This document shows, piece by piece, positions 40,247 through 50,731 of a stretch of DNA of 64,000 nucleotides. A model generated the notes under the pieces. It searched no databases and had not been told where the DNA came from. It saw only the letters and a program-made list of their open reading frames with translations. The position numbers and the translations under genes were made by a program. This DNA is from Prochlorococcus sp. AG-402-M15 (GTDB lineage Bacteria; Cyanobacteriota; Cyanobacteriia; PCC-6307; Cyanobiaceae), in contig QCIP01000004.1 in the NCBI GenBank assembly GCA_003216615.1, forward strand, positions 92,772 to 156,771, given 5' to 3'. Position 1 is the first letter of the stretch; each line of letters opens with the position of its first letter.

Positions 40247-40786
40247 ATGAAAGAAAAAATTATTTCTGAAATAAATTTAGATTTGGTTTTTCAATGTAAT
40301 GATTTTTCTCAATTTTCAAATAAGTTAAAAGATACTAAAACTAAACTTATTTATGAATCTATTTTTTGGGAGAAAGTTTTTTTATCTTGGATAAATACAA
40401 TATTAAAAAAAGATGATTATGAATTGCCAAATTTTATTTTTGAAAAAAAATCTTTTTCATTAGGCTTACAGATAATATCTAATAAAGAAATTGCTTCTAT
40501 GAACAAGAAGTGGATGCAAAAAAATGGCCCAACTGACGTTCTATCTTTTCCAATTACTTCTGATGAATCTCTAAATAATTTAGATCACATAGAGTTGGGA
40601 GATATATTTATATCATTAGAGATGGCACTTGAGCAATCTTATGAATATAAACATTCAATCTATAGAGAGATGCTCTGGTTGGCTAGTCATGGATTTTTGC
40701 ATCTTTTGGGATGGGAACATAATAATGATCTTGATTTAGAAAATATGTTAAATTTTCAGGAATATTTAATTACTCGATTAGATTAA
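40247..40786 (+). CDS. ybeY: rRNA maturation endoribonuclease YbeY
   Basis: YbeY is a zinc-dependent RNase needed for 16S rRNA 3' maturation and ribosome quality control. The 179-aa protein has GPTDVLSFP and the metal motif [11 protein letters not shown] (the H-X3-H-X5-H pattern). The N-terminal 70 residues are weakly conserved. It lies between DUF3285 and dgkA with 6-bp gaps, as in many cyanobacteria. Confidence 0.95.
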   Translation: MKEKIISEINLDLVFQCNDFSQFSNKLKDTKTKLIYESIFWEKVFLSWINTILKKDDYELPNFIFEKKSFSLGLQIISNKEIASMNKKWMQKNGPTDVLSFPITSDESLNNLDHIELGDIFISLEMALEQSYEYKHSIYREMLWLASHGFLHLLGWEHNNDLDLENMLNFQEYLITRLD

Positions 40787-40792
40787 AAATCT

Positions 40793-41203
40793 ATGGAAAA
40801 AAAAATAAAATCTTTAGAATCTAGAAAAGAATCATACAAAACTTCTAGGAATGTATTAATAAGTTTTAAGTATGCTTTCAGTGGAATTAGTTACGTATTA
40901 AAAACTTCAAGAAATTTTAAAATTCAATTATTTTTTGCAGTTACAAGTTTAATGATTGGTTTTTTATTACAAATTAGTCTAAGTAATTATGTAATTTTGA
41001 TTGCCACAATTATTTCTGTTTTAATATTAGAAATATTAAATACATCTATTGAATCAATAGTTGATTTAGTAGTGAAAAAAAAATTTAGTAGTTTAGCTAA
41101 AATTTCCAAAGATACTTCTGCAGGAGCAGTATTATTAGCTTCTATTAATTCTGTTATTATTGCTTTATATATCTTTGTTCCTAAAATAAAGTTTTTATTT
41201 TAA
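40793..41203 (+). CDS. dgkA: diacylglycerol kinase (DgkA family)
   Basis: The 136-aa protein has a basic N terminus, an amphipathic FKYAFSGISYVLKTSRNFKIQ segment and three membrane helices. The family signature is LEILNTSIESIVDLV (about residues 80-95), with the catalytic glutamates. Members phosphorylate diacylglycerol or undecaprenol; the ybeY-dgkA pairing is often associated with undecaprenol kinases, so the lipid substrate is open. Confidence 0.93.
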   Translation: MEKKIKSLESRKESYKTSRNVLISFKYAFSGISYVLKTSRNFKIQLFFAVTSLMIGFLLQISLSNYVILIATIISVLILEILNTSIESIVDLVVKKKFSSLAKISKDTSAGAVLLASINSVIIALYIFVPKIKFLF

Positions 41204-41215
41204 ATCCATATAAAT

Positions 41216-41812
41216 ATGTTTCTTGTTATTGATAATTACGATAGTTTTACTTATAACCTTGTTCAATATTTAGGAGAACTTGCAGTTGAGCATGAAATAA
41301 CTAAAAAATTAATAGTTAAAAGAAATGATGAAATTACTTTAGAAGAAATTATCAAACTAAACCCTAGCGGCATCCTATTATCTCCAGGTCCTGGCAATCC
41401 AGATCAATCTGGCATTTGTCTGCCAATACTAAAAAAATTATCTAAAAATATTCCTACATTGGGAGTTTGTTTAGGTCATCAAGCTTTGGCCCAAGCTTTT
41501 GGAGGTAAGGTTGTAGTTGGGAAAGAACTTATGCATGGTAAGACATCCAAAATATTTCATAATCAAAAAGGATTGTTTCAGGATATCGAGACTCCATTTG
41601 TGGCGACTAGATATCATAGTCTTATAGTTGATTCCAGTTCTTTGCCATCTTGTTTCGAGATAACTGCGACTTTAGAAGACTCAACTATTATGGCTATCTC
41701 TCACAAAGAATTTAAACATTTACATGGGGTACAGTTCCATCCTGAAAGTGTATTGACACAATTTGGTCATAAATTAATTAGTAATTTTCTAAAAATGGCT
41801 GAACAAAAGTAA
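41216..41812 (+). CDS. trpG: anthranilate/aminodeoxychorismate synthase glutaminase subunit
   Basis: This class I glutamine amidotransferase supplies ammonia to anthranilate synthase (TrpE) or aminodeoxychorismate synthase (PabB). The 198-aa protein starts MFLVIDNYDSFTYNLVQYLG and has the nucleophile in GVCLGHQALAQAFGG and the His-Glu pair in GVQFHPESVLTQ. One amphibolic subunit serving tryptophan and folate is common in small genomes. It lies 12 bp after dgkA; trpE and pabB are not in the window. Confidence 0.94.
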   Translation: MFLVIDNYDSFTYNLVQYLGELAVEHEITKKLIVKRNDEITLEEIIKLNPSGILLSPGPGNPDQSGICLPILKKLSKNIPTLGVCLGHQALAQAFGGKVVVGKELMHGKTSKIFHNQKGLFQDIETPFVATRYHSLIVDSSSLPSCFEITATLEDSTIMAISHKEFKHLHGVQFHPESVLTQFGHKLISNFLKMAEQK

Positions 41813-41832
41813 AATATAAAAAAATTAATATT

Positions 41833-42558
41833 ATGATTTCTCAAATTAAAAACATTTTCTTCTTTATATTATTTAGCACTTTTTTACCTACCTCATTATT
41901 GGCAAGGAATTTAGTAATAAAAAGTTTGGGACATAGTAGTTTTTTAATTAATAGTGCAGAAAAATCTATTCTTATAAATCCCTTTAAGGCAGTAGGTTGT
42001 GCAAGTAATTTAAAGGAGCCAAAAGAAGTCAATGTAGATTTTATTTTGGCTAGTTCTAGGCTTCCAGATGAAGGATATAACCCTAATGATCAATTAATGT
42101 TTGTTGAGCCAGGAATCTATCAATTTGATGATATTTTATTAAATGGAATTTCTGTACCACATGACAGAGTAGATGGAAGAAGATTTGGGATGGCAACTGT
42201 TTGGAGTTGGGAGCAGAATGATCTTAAAATTGTTCATATGGGAGGAGCTGCTGGTGATATTGATATTAAAAGTCAAATTATTTTGTCTCGCCCAGATATC
42301 TTATTTATTTCAATTGGAGGAGGAATAAAATCTTACAATGGGGAAGAAGCATCTAGAATAGTTAAGATCTTAAAACCTAATATAGTTATTCCTGTTCACT
42401 TTGAACGTGGCAAACAAATTAACAAAGAATGTGATTTCTCAAATGCTGATTTATTTATCAAAAATATGAAAGATTTTAAAGTAAAATACGCTGGAAAAGA
42501 TTTTCAAATAAAACCTAAAAGAATCGATCAAAATACAATTTATATTTTTAGTAATTAA
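41833..42558 (+). CDS. exported metallo-beta-lactamase-fold protein with degenerate metal site
   Basis: The 241-aa protein has an N-terminal signal or anchor (residues 5-24) ending near SLLARN. The remainder resembles UlaG-type MBL-fold proteins: GHSSFLI (His34), ILINPF where ILIDP is usual, IVHMGGAAGDID (His135) and IVIPVHFERG (His189). The central HXHXDH motif is missing; the aligned stretch reads ILASSRLPDEGYN with no histidine. A hydrolase needing two zincs is therefore unlikely; a binding role or altered chemistry is possible. It lies 20 bp after trpG and overlaps the convergent hisC by 4 bp. Confidence 0.8.
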   Translation: MISQIKNIFFFILFSTFLPTSLLARNLVIKSLGHSSFLINSAEKSILINPFKAVGCASNLKEPKEVNVDFILASSRLPDEGYNPNDQLMFVEPGIYQFDDILLNGISVPHDRVDGRRFGMATVWSWEQNDLKIVHMGGAAGDIDIKSQIILSRPDILFISIGGGIKSYNGEEASRIVKILKPNIVIPVHFERGKQINKECDFSNADLFIKNMKDFKVKYAGKDFQIKPKRIDQNTIYIFSN

Positions 42559-43664
42559 TTTATTAAATCTAAGACCTTGTAATTTTCCCAGAAAAAAATC
42601 ATTTGTTCTTTAGTTCCAATACTAACCCTTATTGACTTACCAATATCTTTTTTGTTTTCCATACTTCTAATAAGAATACCTTTTTCTCTCATCTGTTGTA
42701 TTAAGATTTTAGAATCTTTTTTTGGCCAAATTAAGAAATAATTACCTCCACTAAAGTTGGTTCTTATTGTTGTTGATTTAAATTTATTTAAAATCCATTC
42801 TCTCGCTTTTTTTACTTCTAAAACATAATTATCAATATATGATTTGTCTTTAAGTGCTGCTATTGCTGCTGTTATAGCAAAGCTATTTATATCATATGGT
42901 CCTGTAACTTTATTAATGTACTGAATTAAACTTTTATTGCCAAAAGTAAAACCTATTCTTAAACTAGCTAAACCTGCAGTTTTTGAAAGAGATTGGATTA
43001 TTAGTATATTGTTATTTCTTTCAAAATCTATCGATTCAAGAAGACTATCTCCATTAAATTTTTCATATAGTTCATCAACAACTATTAATGAATCTTTTTT
43101 GATTTTTGCTAAGTTAATAATTTCTTGAGAGCTTAAAACGGTTCCTGTTGGATTATTTGGGTTGCAAATAAATATTAACTTTGGATTATGCTTTATTATT
43201 TTTTCTCTAAATTCGTCTATGGGGAATAGAAAATGTTCTCCAATGTAAGAACAACTTATTTTTTTCATTCCTCGCATTTCTGCACAAGGAGAGTAGTAAC
43301 CAAAAGTTGGATTTGTGGTTAGAAATATTTTATCTTTTTCTCCAAAGCAATTGAAAATTGCATTTATTGCTGCGTCTGCTCCATTGAAAATTCCGATTTC
43401 ATCATTACCAAATTTTCTTGAATCAAGATATTTATCACATAAAAATTTTTTTAAAAAATTATATTCTGGATAAATTGAAATCTCATCTAATTTTATCGCC
43501 TGTAATGCCTCTAAAACTTTAGGACTTGGACCTAATGTATTTTCATTAAAGTCTAAGCGGAGTAAATTTCTTCTATTTTCTAAAGGCGCAGAGTAAGATT
43601 GCATATTTATTATTTCTTCTCTTGGTTTTGGGAAAAGATTATTTAATGGATCAAAATCATTCAT
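42555..43664 (-). CDS. hisC: histidinol-phosphate aminotransferase
   Basis: HisC transaminates imidazole acetol phosphate in histidine synthesis. The 369-aa class I/II aminotransferase has RLDFNENTLGPSPKVLEAL, CNPNNPTGTVL, the VDELYEKF aspartate/tyrosine block and the PLP lysine in QSLSKTAGLASLRIGF. It overlaps the argS stop by 1 bp, so argS-hisC is a unit. A broader aromatic aminotransferase is possible. Confidence 0.88.
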   Translation of the reverse strand: MNDFDPLNNLFPKPREEIINMQSYSAPLENRRNLLRLDFNENTLGPSPKVLEALQAIKLDEISIYPEYNFLKKFLCDKYLDSRKFGNDEIGIFNGADAAINAIFNCFGEKDKIFLTTNPTFGYYSPCAEMRGMKKISCSYIGEHFLFPIDEFREKIIKHNPKLIFICNPNNPTGTVLSSQEIINLAKIKKDSLIVVDELYEKFNGDSLLESIDFERNNNILIIQSLSKTAGLASLRIGFTFGNKSLIQYINKVTGPYDINSFAITAAIAALKDKSYIDNYVLEVKKAREWILNKFKSTTIRTNFSGGNYFLIWPKKDSKILIQQMREKGILIRSMENKKDIGKSIRVSIGTKEQMIFFWENYKVLDLIN

Positions 43665-45478
43665 TACATTCTTTCTAAAGTTTCAATTCCTAGAAGCTCT
43701 AAGCTTAATTTTAGTATTTTTGCAGTTAGGTCACATAAATTAAGTCTAGAAATTTTTATATTTTTTTCTTCTTTGAGGATTGGAACTTGATCGTAGAATC
43801 TATTAAAAGTTTGACATAGCTCGAAAAGATAATTGCATAATCTATTTGGCATTAAGTCTTTTTCAATAGAGATTATGACTTCATCGAACTTAAGTAATTT
43901 TCTGATAAGTTTCCACTCAGATTTATGTTCATAATTTATGTATTGAAAATCTTTAGAGTCATAAACAAAATCATTTTTTCTTTTAATTCCTGAAATTCTT
44001 ACAAGTGTATATAACAAATAAGGAGCAGTATTTCCATTTAGTGAAAGCATTTTATCAAAACTAAATTGATAATTAGTAATCCTATTTTGACTTAAATCTG
44101 CATACTTAACAGCTCCTAATCCAATAATTCTTGAAGTATTTGAAATAAATTCTTCGGTCTCGTAACGATCTTCATCTTCTAATCTTTTCAATAAATCTTC
44201 TTTTGCTCTTTTAACCGCTTCTTTTAATAAATCTTTTAGACGTATTGTTTCACCTTCTCTTGTCTTTAGTTTTTTGCCATCAATTCCTTGAACTAACCCA
44301 AAAGGGACATGGTCTACTTGACACTTATCTGGGATCCATTTTGCTTTTTTTGCAACTTGAAAAACTCCAGCAAAATGATTTGCTTGTCCATGATCAGTTA
44401 CATAAATAATTCTTGAAGCATTATCCCCATTTGGGGCTTTATTAAATCTATATCTTATAGCAGCAAGATCTGTGGTGGCATAATTAAAACCGCCATCTTT
44501 TTTTTGAATAATTAGCGGAAAAGGTTTGCCTTGTTTATTAGTCATCCCATCTAAAAATACACATTTTGCTCCTTGATCTTCTATGAGTATTTTTTTAAAA
44601 TTCAAATCCTCAATAACTGACTTTAAGAATGGATTATAAAAAGATTCACCTCTTTCTTTTATTTTTATTTTTAAATTTTTATAGATTTCACCAAATTCCT
44701 TTCTCGATTGATCACATAACAATTTCCATGCTTGAATCGATTTAATATCTCCACTTTGTAACTTTACTACTTCCTCCCTAGATCTTTTTTGAAATTCAGA
44801 TTCATTATCAAATCTTTTTTTTGATACTTTATAAAATTCAACTAAATCACTTATCTTGATCTTTCCTATTTCTTCTAGATCATTTGAATATAAATCTTTG
44901 AGCTGTGTAATAAGCATTCCAAATTGTGTTCCCCAATCACCAACATGATTGAGTCTTAATACTTCATAACCTCTTAACTCGAAAATTCTGGATATTGAGT
45001 CACCTATTATTGTTGATCTTAAATGCCCCACATGCATTTCTTTGGCAATATTAGGACTAGAAAAATCTACAATAACTTTATTTGATAAACCACTATCTAA
45101 ATCTTTTTTAATTAGAGGTATGCCAGCCCTTTGGCATTTAATATTTGATTTGATTTCATTTATTAGAACTTCATCTTTTAATTTTATATTTATAAATCCA
45201 GGTCCTGCTATTTCTAGACTCTTGCATAATTTTGATATGCTTTTATTTTTATTTAAAAGATTAACAAAACCATCAGAGATCTCTCTTGGTTTCTTTTTAT
45301 ATATTTTAGATAAACTTAGACAAACATTAGATTGATAATCACCATACTCTTCTTTTGATGATTGTGTAATTAAATTTTTTCTAAGATTTTCGAATTCTCC
45401 TTTTTTATCATTTTTTTCAAGACTATCTAAAAGAGATTTTTCAAAGTGTTTTGTTAATTCTTTAAAAATGATTAGCAT
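43664..45478 (-). CDS. argS: arginyl-tRNA synthetase
   Basis: ArgS charges tRNA-Arg. The 604-aa class I synthetase has the additional N-terminal domain, the HIGH-type motif in [20 protein letters not shown], and the KMSKS equivalent in [14 protein letters not shown]. The C-terminal DALR anticodon domain ends with [14 protein letters not shown]. It lies 27 bp after nadC on the same strand and shares a base with the hisC start. Confidence 0.97.
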   Translation of the reverse strand: MLIIFKELTKHFEKSLLDSLEKNDKKGEFENLRKNLITQSSKEEYGDYQSNVCLSLSKIYKKKPREISDGFVNLLNKNKSISKLCKSLEIAGPGFINIKLKDEVLINEIKSNIKCQRAGIPLIKKDLDSGLSNKVIVDFSSPNIAKEMHVGHLRSTIIGDSISRIFELRGYEVLRLNHVGDWGTQFGMLITQLKDLYSNDLEEIGKIKISDLVEFYKVSKKRFDNESEFQKRSREEVVKLQSGDIKSIQAWKLLCDQSRKEFGEIYKNLKIKIKERGESFYNPFLKSVIEDLNFKKILIEDQGAKCVFLDGMTNKQGKPFPLIIQKKDGGFNYATTDLAAIRYRFNKAPNGDNASRIIYVTDHGQANHFAGVFQVAKKAKWIPDKCQVDHVPFGLVQGIDGKKLKTREGETIRLKDLLKEAVKRAKEDLLKRLEDEDRYETEEFISNTSRIIGLGAVKYADLSQNRITNYQFSFDKMLSLNGNTAPYLLYTLVRISGIKRKNDFVYDSKDFQYINYEHKSEWKLIRKLLKFDEVIISIEKDLMPNRLCNYLFELCQTFNRFYDQVPILKEEKNIKISRLNLCDLTAKILKLSLELLGIETLERM

Positions 45479-45505
45479 TAATTATTCAATTATTTATCTA
45501 TATAG

Positions 45506-46372
45506 TTAATTAATATAACGCATACTTAAATCAATCCAATTACTTTTGGTAATTGAAGAACTAGTTGAAATCAAATCAATACCTTTTATTAGATATTTAC
45601 TAATTTCTTTAGGGTTAATTCCAGAAACTTCTATTATCAAATTTTTATTGACTTCTTTTTTTAAGCTATTCATTGATAAATCTCTTAATTCTTGAACGTT
45701 TTTTTTGATTATTTCAGGGCTAATTTCATCTAATAAGACACTATCTGCTCCTGCTAATACTGCTTCTTTTGCCTGTTTGATATTCTCAGCTTCAATTATG
45801 ATATGAGTTGTAAAAGGCGAATTTAGCCGAATTTTTTTTACTGCATTATTAAGATTGTCTGTCCATGCAATGTGATTTTCTTTTATCATAGCTGCATCGT
45901 ATAATCCTATTCTATGATTCACTCCACCTCCACATTTGAATGCATATTTTTCAAATATTCTTAAGCCAGGAGTCGTTTTTCTAGTATCTGCTAATTTTAT
46001 ATTTGTGCCTTCTAACTTATTTACAAGATTCTTTGTATATGTTGATATTCCAGATAAATGCATTGCTATATTTAAGCCTATCCTTTCACTAGCTAGCAAA
46101 CTTTTTGAAGGTCCATATATTTCCAGGAGTTTTTGATCTTTAACAAATTTATCTCCATCAGAGATATTAAATTTTGAACTGATTTTTGAATCAATTTTTT
46201 TAAAAATTTCTTTTATAATTTCAACACCACAAAATATTCCATCTTCTTTTGCAATCCAATATGCATTACCATTCTCTTCTGTAATAGCAGGACTTGTTAG
46301 ATCTCCCCTACCTATATCTTCATCGATCCAATTATCAATGATCTTACTTATTATTGAAGTATTTAAATCCAC
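45506..46372 (-). CDS. nadC: nicotinate-nucleotide pyrophosphorylase (carboxylating)
   Basis: NadC makes nicotinate mononucleotide from quinolinate and PRPP in de novo NAD synthesis. The 288-aa protein has DEDIGRGDLTSPAI-like opening (WIDEDIGRGDLTSP), LADTRKTTPGLRIFEKYAFKCGGGVNHR (named by its ends) and VLLDEISPEII. The start is GTG at 46372. It follows mnmE on the same strand after 82 bp. Confidence 0.96.
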   Translation of the reverse strand: MDLNTSIISKIIDNWIDEDIGRGDLTSPAITEENGNAYWIAKEDGIFCGVEIIKEIFKKIDSKISSKFNISDGDKFVKDQKLLEIYGPSKSLLASERIGLNIAMHLSGISTYTKNLVNKLEGTNIKLADTRKTTPGLRIFEKYAFKCGGGVNHRIGLYDAAMIKENHIAWTDNLNNAVKKIRLNSPFTTHIIIEAENIKQAKEAVLAGADSVLLDEISPEIIKKNVQELRDLSMNSLKKEVNKNLIIEVSGINPKEISKYLIKGIDLISTSSSITKSNWIDLSMRYIN

Positions 46373-46454
46373 TAAACTAAAAAATAATTAATTAATAGAA
46401 ATTCAAATGAAGTTAGAGAATCAACTATATATCACTATGTAATTTAACTCAAAT

Positions 46455-47837
46455 TTATTTACCAATACAAAACTTAGAAAAAATATTATTTAGAATTTCC
46501 TCTGTTAATTCTTGACCAGTTATTTGAGATAAGTTTTGAATTCCATCTCTCAGTTCTATTGATAACAAATCAAATGGCAATTTATTTTTAATTATTTCAT
46601 CAGTATCATTTAAATTAGATAGGCAAGCAGACAAATTCGTTAGATGTCTTTCGTTTAAAAATATATTGATATTTTCTACTTGTTTTAATCCGCATTTTTT
46701 TATGATTGTGTCGATTAATAATCTTTCACCATCATTATTCTTAATGCTCATAAGAATTGTGTTTTTTAACTCATTTGAATTAATATTTTTAGAAGCAATT
46801 AAATCTTTTTTATTGCCTAATATAGTAATTAATTTTTCTTTGGGGATTTCTTTTATTATTTTTTTGTCTTCTTCATTAAATCCCTCTTCAAGACTATAAA
46901 TATAAATTATAAAATCTGACTCTTTAATTTTCCCAAAACTTTTTTTAATTCCAATACTTTCAATTTGTTCATGAGTTTCTCTTATCCCAGCAGTATCAAT
47001 TATTTTTATTGGAATGTCATTGATATTTAAATTAACTTCAATAACATCTCTAGTTGTTCCAGGAATATTAGTTACGATTGCTTTCTCTTTTTTTGCAAGC
47101 AAATTTAGTAAAGAGCTTTTACCAACATTTGTCTTGCCTATAAGCGCAATGGATATTCCATTGTGAATGTATGAATTTCTTTTTGCATTTTCTATTAGTA
47201 ATTCTATTTTTTCTTTTACTTTTTTAATGTTGTTTAGATATTTGGTGTAATCAAAATCTGTGAAGTCTTCTTCAAAATCAACTCTTGCTTCTATCTCGCA
47301 AAGTTCATTTATAAGGTCATTTTTAATATCATCAATTTTTTTCTTTATTTCTCCTTGAACCCCGCTAAAAGCTAACTCTGCTGATCTGATGTTGCTTGCG
47401 TTAATTAATTGATTGATCGACTCGGCTTGAGTAAGGTCTATTTTCCCATTAAGAAAAGCTCTTTGACTAAATTCTCCTGGGTTTGCAAGTCTAACTCTAG
47501 AATTACTAGATAATAATATCTTAAGAACTTTATTTACTAAGATAATTCCTCCATGACAATGTATTTCAACAATATCCTCTCCTGTTAAGCTATTTGGTGA
47601 TTTCATCACTAAAATTAAAACCTCATCTATTAACTTATTTTGTTGATTTTCCTTAATAAAACCATGAAAGACTCTATGTGATTCCCATGCATATTTAGAT
47701 TTAGTTTTAACAATCTTTTTGCAAGAATTTATTGAGTCTTTCCCTGATACTCTTATTATCGCAACTCCTCCTTTACCTATACTTATAGCTGAAGCAATTG
47801 CAGCTATCGTATCTTCTGTAGTAACTATCGAATCCAT
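46455..47837 (-). CDS. mnmE: tRNA modification GTPase MnmE
   Basis: MnmE, with MnmG, installs the cmnm5 group on wobble uridine of tRNAs. The 460-aa protein has an N-terminal folate-binding domain, a helical domain and a central G domain: [12 protein letters not shown] (G1), TTRDVIE (G2), DTAG (G3) and NKKD (G4). It ends in the essential CIGK motif. It is divergent from the DUF2062 gene over 66 bp. The helical part is unusually Lys/Asn/Ile-rich, in keeping with local composition. Confidence 0.97.
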   Translation of the reverse strand: MDSIVTTEDTIAAIASAISIGKGGVAIIRVSGKDSINSCKKIVKTKSKYAWESHRVFHGFIKENQQNKLIDEVLILVMKSPNSLTGEDIVEIHCHGGIILVNKVLKILLSSNSRVRLANPGEFSQRAFLNGKIDLTQAESINQLINASNIRSAELAFSGVQGEIKKKIDDIKNDLINELCEIEARVDFEEDFTDFDYTKYLNNIKKVKEKIELLIENAKRNSYIHNGISIALIGKTNVGKSSLLNLLAKKEKAIVTNIPGTTRDVIEVNLNINDIPIKIIDTAGIRETHEQIESIGIKKSFGKIKESDFIIYIYSLEEGFNEEDKKIIKEIPKEKLITILGNKKDLIASKNINSNELKNTILMSIKNNDGERLLIDTIIKKCGLKQVENINIFLNERHLTNLSACLSNLNDTDEIIKNKLPFDLLSIELRDGIQNLSQITGQELTEEILNNIFSKFCIGK

Positions 47838-47903
47838 CTCTCGCTTTGTTATTGATAATTAAGTAAGATTATCAAGAATTTAATTTTGAATTTTTCTTTC
47901 TGA

Positions 47904-48347
47904 ATGAGATCTAAAAGATATATTACCTATAAGAAAATTCTATCATTATTTAGGAATCAGAATGGAAGTCCTTTTTTTAATGCCAAAGGTTTAGCTATAG
48001 GGGTATTTAGTGGCTGCTTTCCTTTTTTTGGGTTTCAGACTTTAATAGGGGTATTTTTTGCCAAACTAGCTAAGGGAAATATTGTTTTAGCTGCAATTGG
48101 TACTTGGATAAGCAACCCTTTTACTTATATTCCACTTTATTATTTTAACTATAAAGTCGGTTCGATTTTTTTAAATAATTCTCCTAATAAAATCATTGAA
48201 AAAAATTTAGTTATTGAAGACTTATGGAAACAAGGTAGTATTTTTTCACTAAGATTACTTTTAGGTTCATCTTTAGTTGGATTTTTATTAGCTTTGATTT
48301 CCGGCAGTATTGTTTTCTTTATCTATAAGATAAAACATAAAAGATAG
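47904..48347 (+). CDS. DUF2062 membrane protein
   Basis: The 147-aa protein has a basic N terminus and about three hydrophobic helices, with the DUF2062 signature FSGCFPFFGFQTLIGVFFAKLAKGN and ISNPFTYIPLYYFNYKVG. The function is unknown in bacteria, though the domain often occurs with glycosyltransferases. It stands alone here between mnmE and the convergent spoT/relA gene. Confidence 0.88.
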   Translation: MRSKRYITYKKILSLFRNQNGSPFFNAKGLAIGVFSGCFPFFGFQTLIGVFFAKLAKGNIVLAAIGTWISNPFTYIPLYYFNYKVGSIFLNNSPNKIIEKNLVIEDLWKQGSIFSLRLLLGSSLVGFLLALISGSIVFFIYKIKHKR

Positions 48348-48366
48348 ATTTATCTGATTTTTAAAA

Positions 48367-50676
48367 TTAACTTTGACCAACTCTGGCAATATCTAAAACA
48401 TCTGCCATTGATTTAATTTGGTCAATTGTTTTGTGAAGTTGATTATAACTTTCTAGCCCTACGCAGAGATTGATAATAGCTGGTTTGCCATAAGCAGTTT
48501 TAACATTGGCATCGCTTACGTTTATACCTTTATCAGATAGCCGCATAAGAATATCTTTAAGAACTCCAACCCTATCAATTACTTCTATTCGCAGTTGAAT
48601 TGGAAACTTATTATCGCTAGTTCTATTATCTTGATTCCATCCAACAGGTAATCTTCTCTCTATTGGAATTGGAGTTACATTTTCGCAATCTACCCTATGA
48701 ATGGTTATTCCATGGTTACCAAGCGATACGGTGCCGACTATATCTTCGCCTGGGAGTGGGGAACAGCATTTACCTAACCTATAATCAAGTCCTTCAATCC
48801 CAGAAATTGGTGATTTAGTTGCTGCGTCTGATTTCTTAGAGGATAAATTACTGCTACTTTTAAGAGATTTTGCTATTTCAGAGTCAGAATCAATTTTTAA
48901 ATCTTCTGTCTGTAATTTTATTTCTTCTCTGAACCTGTTTAATACTTGATGTAAAGTTAAACCACCAAAACCAAGTGATGCAAGAAGGTCTTCAGTAGTT
49001 TTTAAATTGCATCGATTTGCAACTTTTTTCATAGCATCACTAGAAAGTAATGTTTCAAAACCGTTTCGACCTAATTCTTTTTCGAGTAAATCTCTACCTC
49101 TTTTAATCGTTTCATCACGATGGCTTTTCTTATACCATTGGCGGATTCTATTTTTAGCAGTTGGGGTAACTACAAAGTTCAGCCAATCCAAGCTTGGATT
49201 GGCATTATTATTTGTCATAATTTCTATGAAGTCACCATTCTGAAGTGCAGTAGACAATGGAGAAAGCTTTTCATTAATTCTTATTCCATTACAGTGATTT
49301 CCAACTTCAGAATGAATTCTGTAGGCAAAATCTATCGCGGTAGATCCTTTTCTTAAACCAACAACATCTCCTTTTGGAGTGATCACGAATACTTCTTCAT
49401 CAAATAGATCTTCTTTAATTGAAGCTAAATAATCATTATGATCCCCTTCACTACCTTCTTGTTGCCATTCGACTAATTGTCTAAGCCAATTAAATCTCTC
49501 GGCATTACTTTTAGCAGGAGAACCGCCCTCTTTGTATTGCCAATGAGCAGCGATACCATATTCAGCAATTTGATGCATAGAAGTAGTTCTAATTTGAACT
49601 TCAATAGGTCGATGTCTTCCAATCACAGACGTGTGTAAGGACTGATATCCATTAGGTTTTGGTAATCCTATATAGTCTTTAAATCTACCTGGAATTGGTT
49701 TGAAAGTATCATGAACTACTGCTAAAGCTCTGTAACAACTATCTGAATCGTCTACGATAATTCTTAGGGCAGCAACATCATAAATCTCGTGAAAATGCTT
49801 TTGTTGTCTTTCCATTTTGCTCCAGATGCCATAAAGATGTTTTGGCCTGCCAGTTATTTCAAAATTTTTCAAACCTGCTGAAACTAAGTTTTCCTTCATA
49901 AGATCTAAAGTTACTTTTAATCTTTTTTCTCTATCACTTCTTTTAACAGCTATTTGATCTTTAAGATCTTGATATTCTTTGGGCTCCAGGAATTTAAAAG
50001 CTAAATCTTCTAATTCCCATTTAAATCTATTTATTCCTAGTCGATTAGCTAATGGTGCATAAATCTCTCTTGTTTCTCTAGCTATTCTTTGTTTTCTCTC
50101 ATCATTTAGCCATTCAATTGTTCTCATATTATGAAGTCTATCTGCAAGTTTTACTAAAACAACTCTGATATCGCTGGCCATAGCCAAAAACATTTTCCTA
50201 AGATTTTCAGCTTGTGCTTCAGTCCTGTTGTTAAAGTGAATCCCTCCTAATTTTGTTACACCTTCGACAAGTATTTTTACTTCTAATCCAAAATTTGTTT
50301 CTATTTCTGATAAATCGATGCCAGTATCTTCAACAACATCATGTAAAAGTCCTGCAGCAATAACAGATGAACTAGCACCTATTTCTTTGAGGAGATTTGC
50401 AACTGCAACTGGGTGGATAATGTATGGCTCGCCACTCGCGCGGAATTGTCCATCGTGTGCTTTATAAGCAAGTTTAAAAGCCCTTACTATAAGGTTTTGA
50501 TTATCATCATTTACTTTATTTGATTTTTCAAAATTATTAATATCTTTTAGGAGCCAATTGGGAATTTTTATTTGATAATTCAAAAATTCACTTTCATATT
50601 TTTTATTTTCAGGCAAAATAGTTTTGGAAACTTCAATTTCGTTTTTTTCTTTTGAATTTGCAGCTGCCTCTGACAT
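48367..50676 (-). CDS. spoT: bifunctional (p)ppGpp synthetase/hydrolase (RelA/SpoT)
   Basis: The 769-aa Rel protein makes and degrades the stringent alarmone. Domains in order: HD hydrolase (about 70-215, with AAGLLHDVVEDTG intact), synthetase (about 255-385, with KDYIGLPKPNGYQSLHTSV), TGS (about 420-480, VFVITPKGDVVGLRKGSTAIDFAY) and C-terminal ACT (about 690-765). Both catalytic motifs are conserved, so it is expected to be bifunctional and the only long Rel protein. The start is 55 bp from the divergent ABC ATPase gene. Confidence 0.97.
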   Translation of the reverse strand: MSEAAANSKEKNEIEVSKTILPENKKYESEFLNYQIKIPNWLLKDINNFEKSNKVNDDNQNLIVRAFKLAYKAHDGQFRASGEPYIIHPVAVANLLKEIGASSSVIAAGLLHDVVEDTGIDLSEIETNFGLEVKILVEGVTKLGGIHFNNRTEAQAENLRKMFLAMASDIRVVLVKLADRLHNMRTIEWLNDERKQRIARETREIYAPLANRLGINRFKWELEDLAFKFLEPKEYQDLKDQIAVKRSDREKRLKVTLDLMKENLVSAGLKNFEITGRPKHLYGIWSKMERQQKHFHEIYDVAALRIIVDDSDSCYRALAVVHDTFKPIPGRFKDYIGLPKPNGYQSLHTSVIGRHRPIEVQIRTTSMHQIAEYGIAAHWQYKEGGSPAKSNAERFNWLRQLVEWQQEGSEGDHNDYLASIKEDLFDEEVFVITPKGDVVGLRKGSTAIDFAYRIHSEVGNHCNGIRINEKLSPLSTALQNGDFIEIMTNNNANPSLDWLNFVVTPTAKNRIRQWYKKSHRDETIKRGRDLLEKELGRNGFETLLSSDAMKKVANRCNLKTTEDLLASLGFGGLTLHQVLNRFREEIKLQTEDLKIDSDSEIAKSLKSSSNLSSKKSDAATKSPISGIEGLDYRLGKCCSPLPGEDIVGTVSLGNHGITIHRVDCENVTPIPIERRLPVGWNQDNRTSDNKFPIQLRIEVIDRVGVLKDILMRLSDKGINVSDANVKTAYGKPAIINLCVGLESYNQLHKTIDQIKSMADVLDIARVGQS

Positions 50677-50731
50677 TTTATATTGCTTTGAATGTATTTT
50701 ATTTAGGTCTAGAGAAATTTGCTATAAAATC

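Noticed and set aside
50624..50731. Longer N terminus for the ABC ATPase reaching 50624
   Set aside because: It lies antisense to the first codons of spoT/relA and encodes Cys/Phe-rich sequence unlike any ABC protein; ATG 50732 begins the domain normally.
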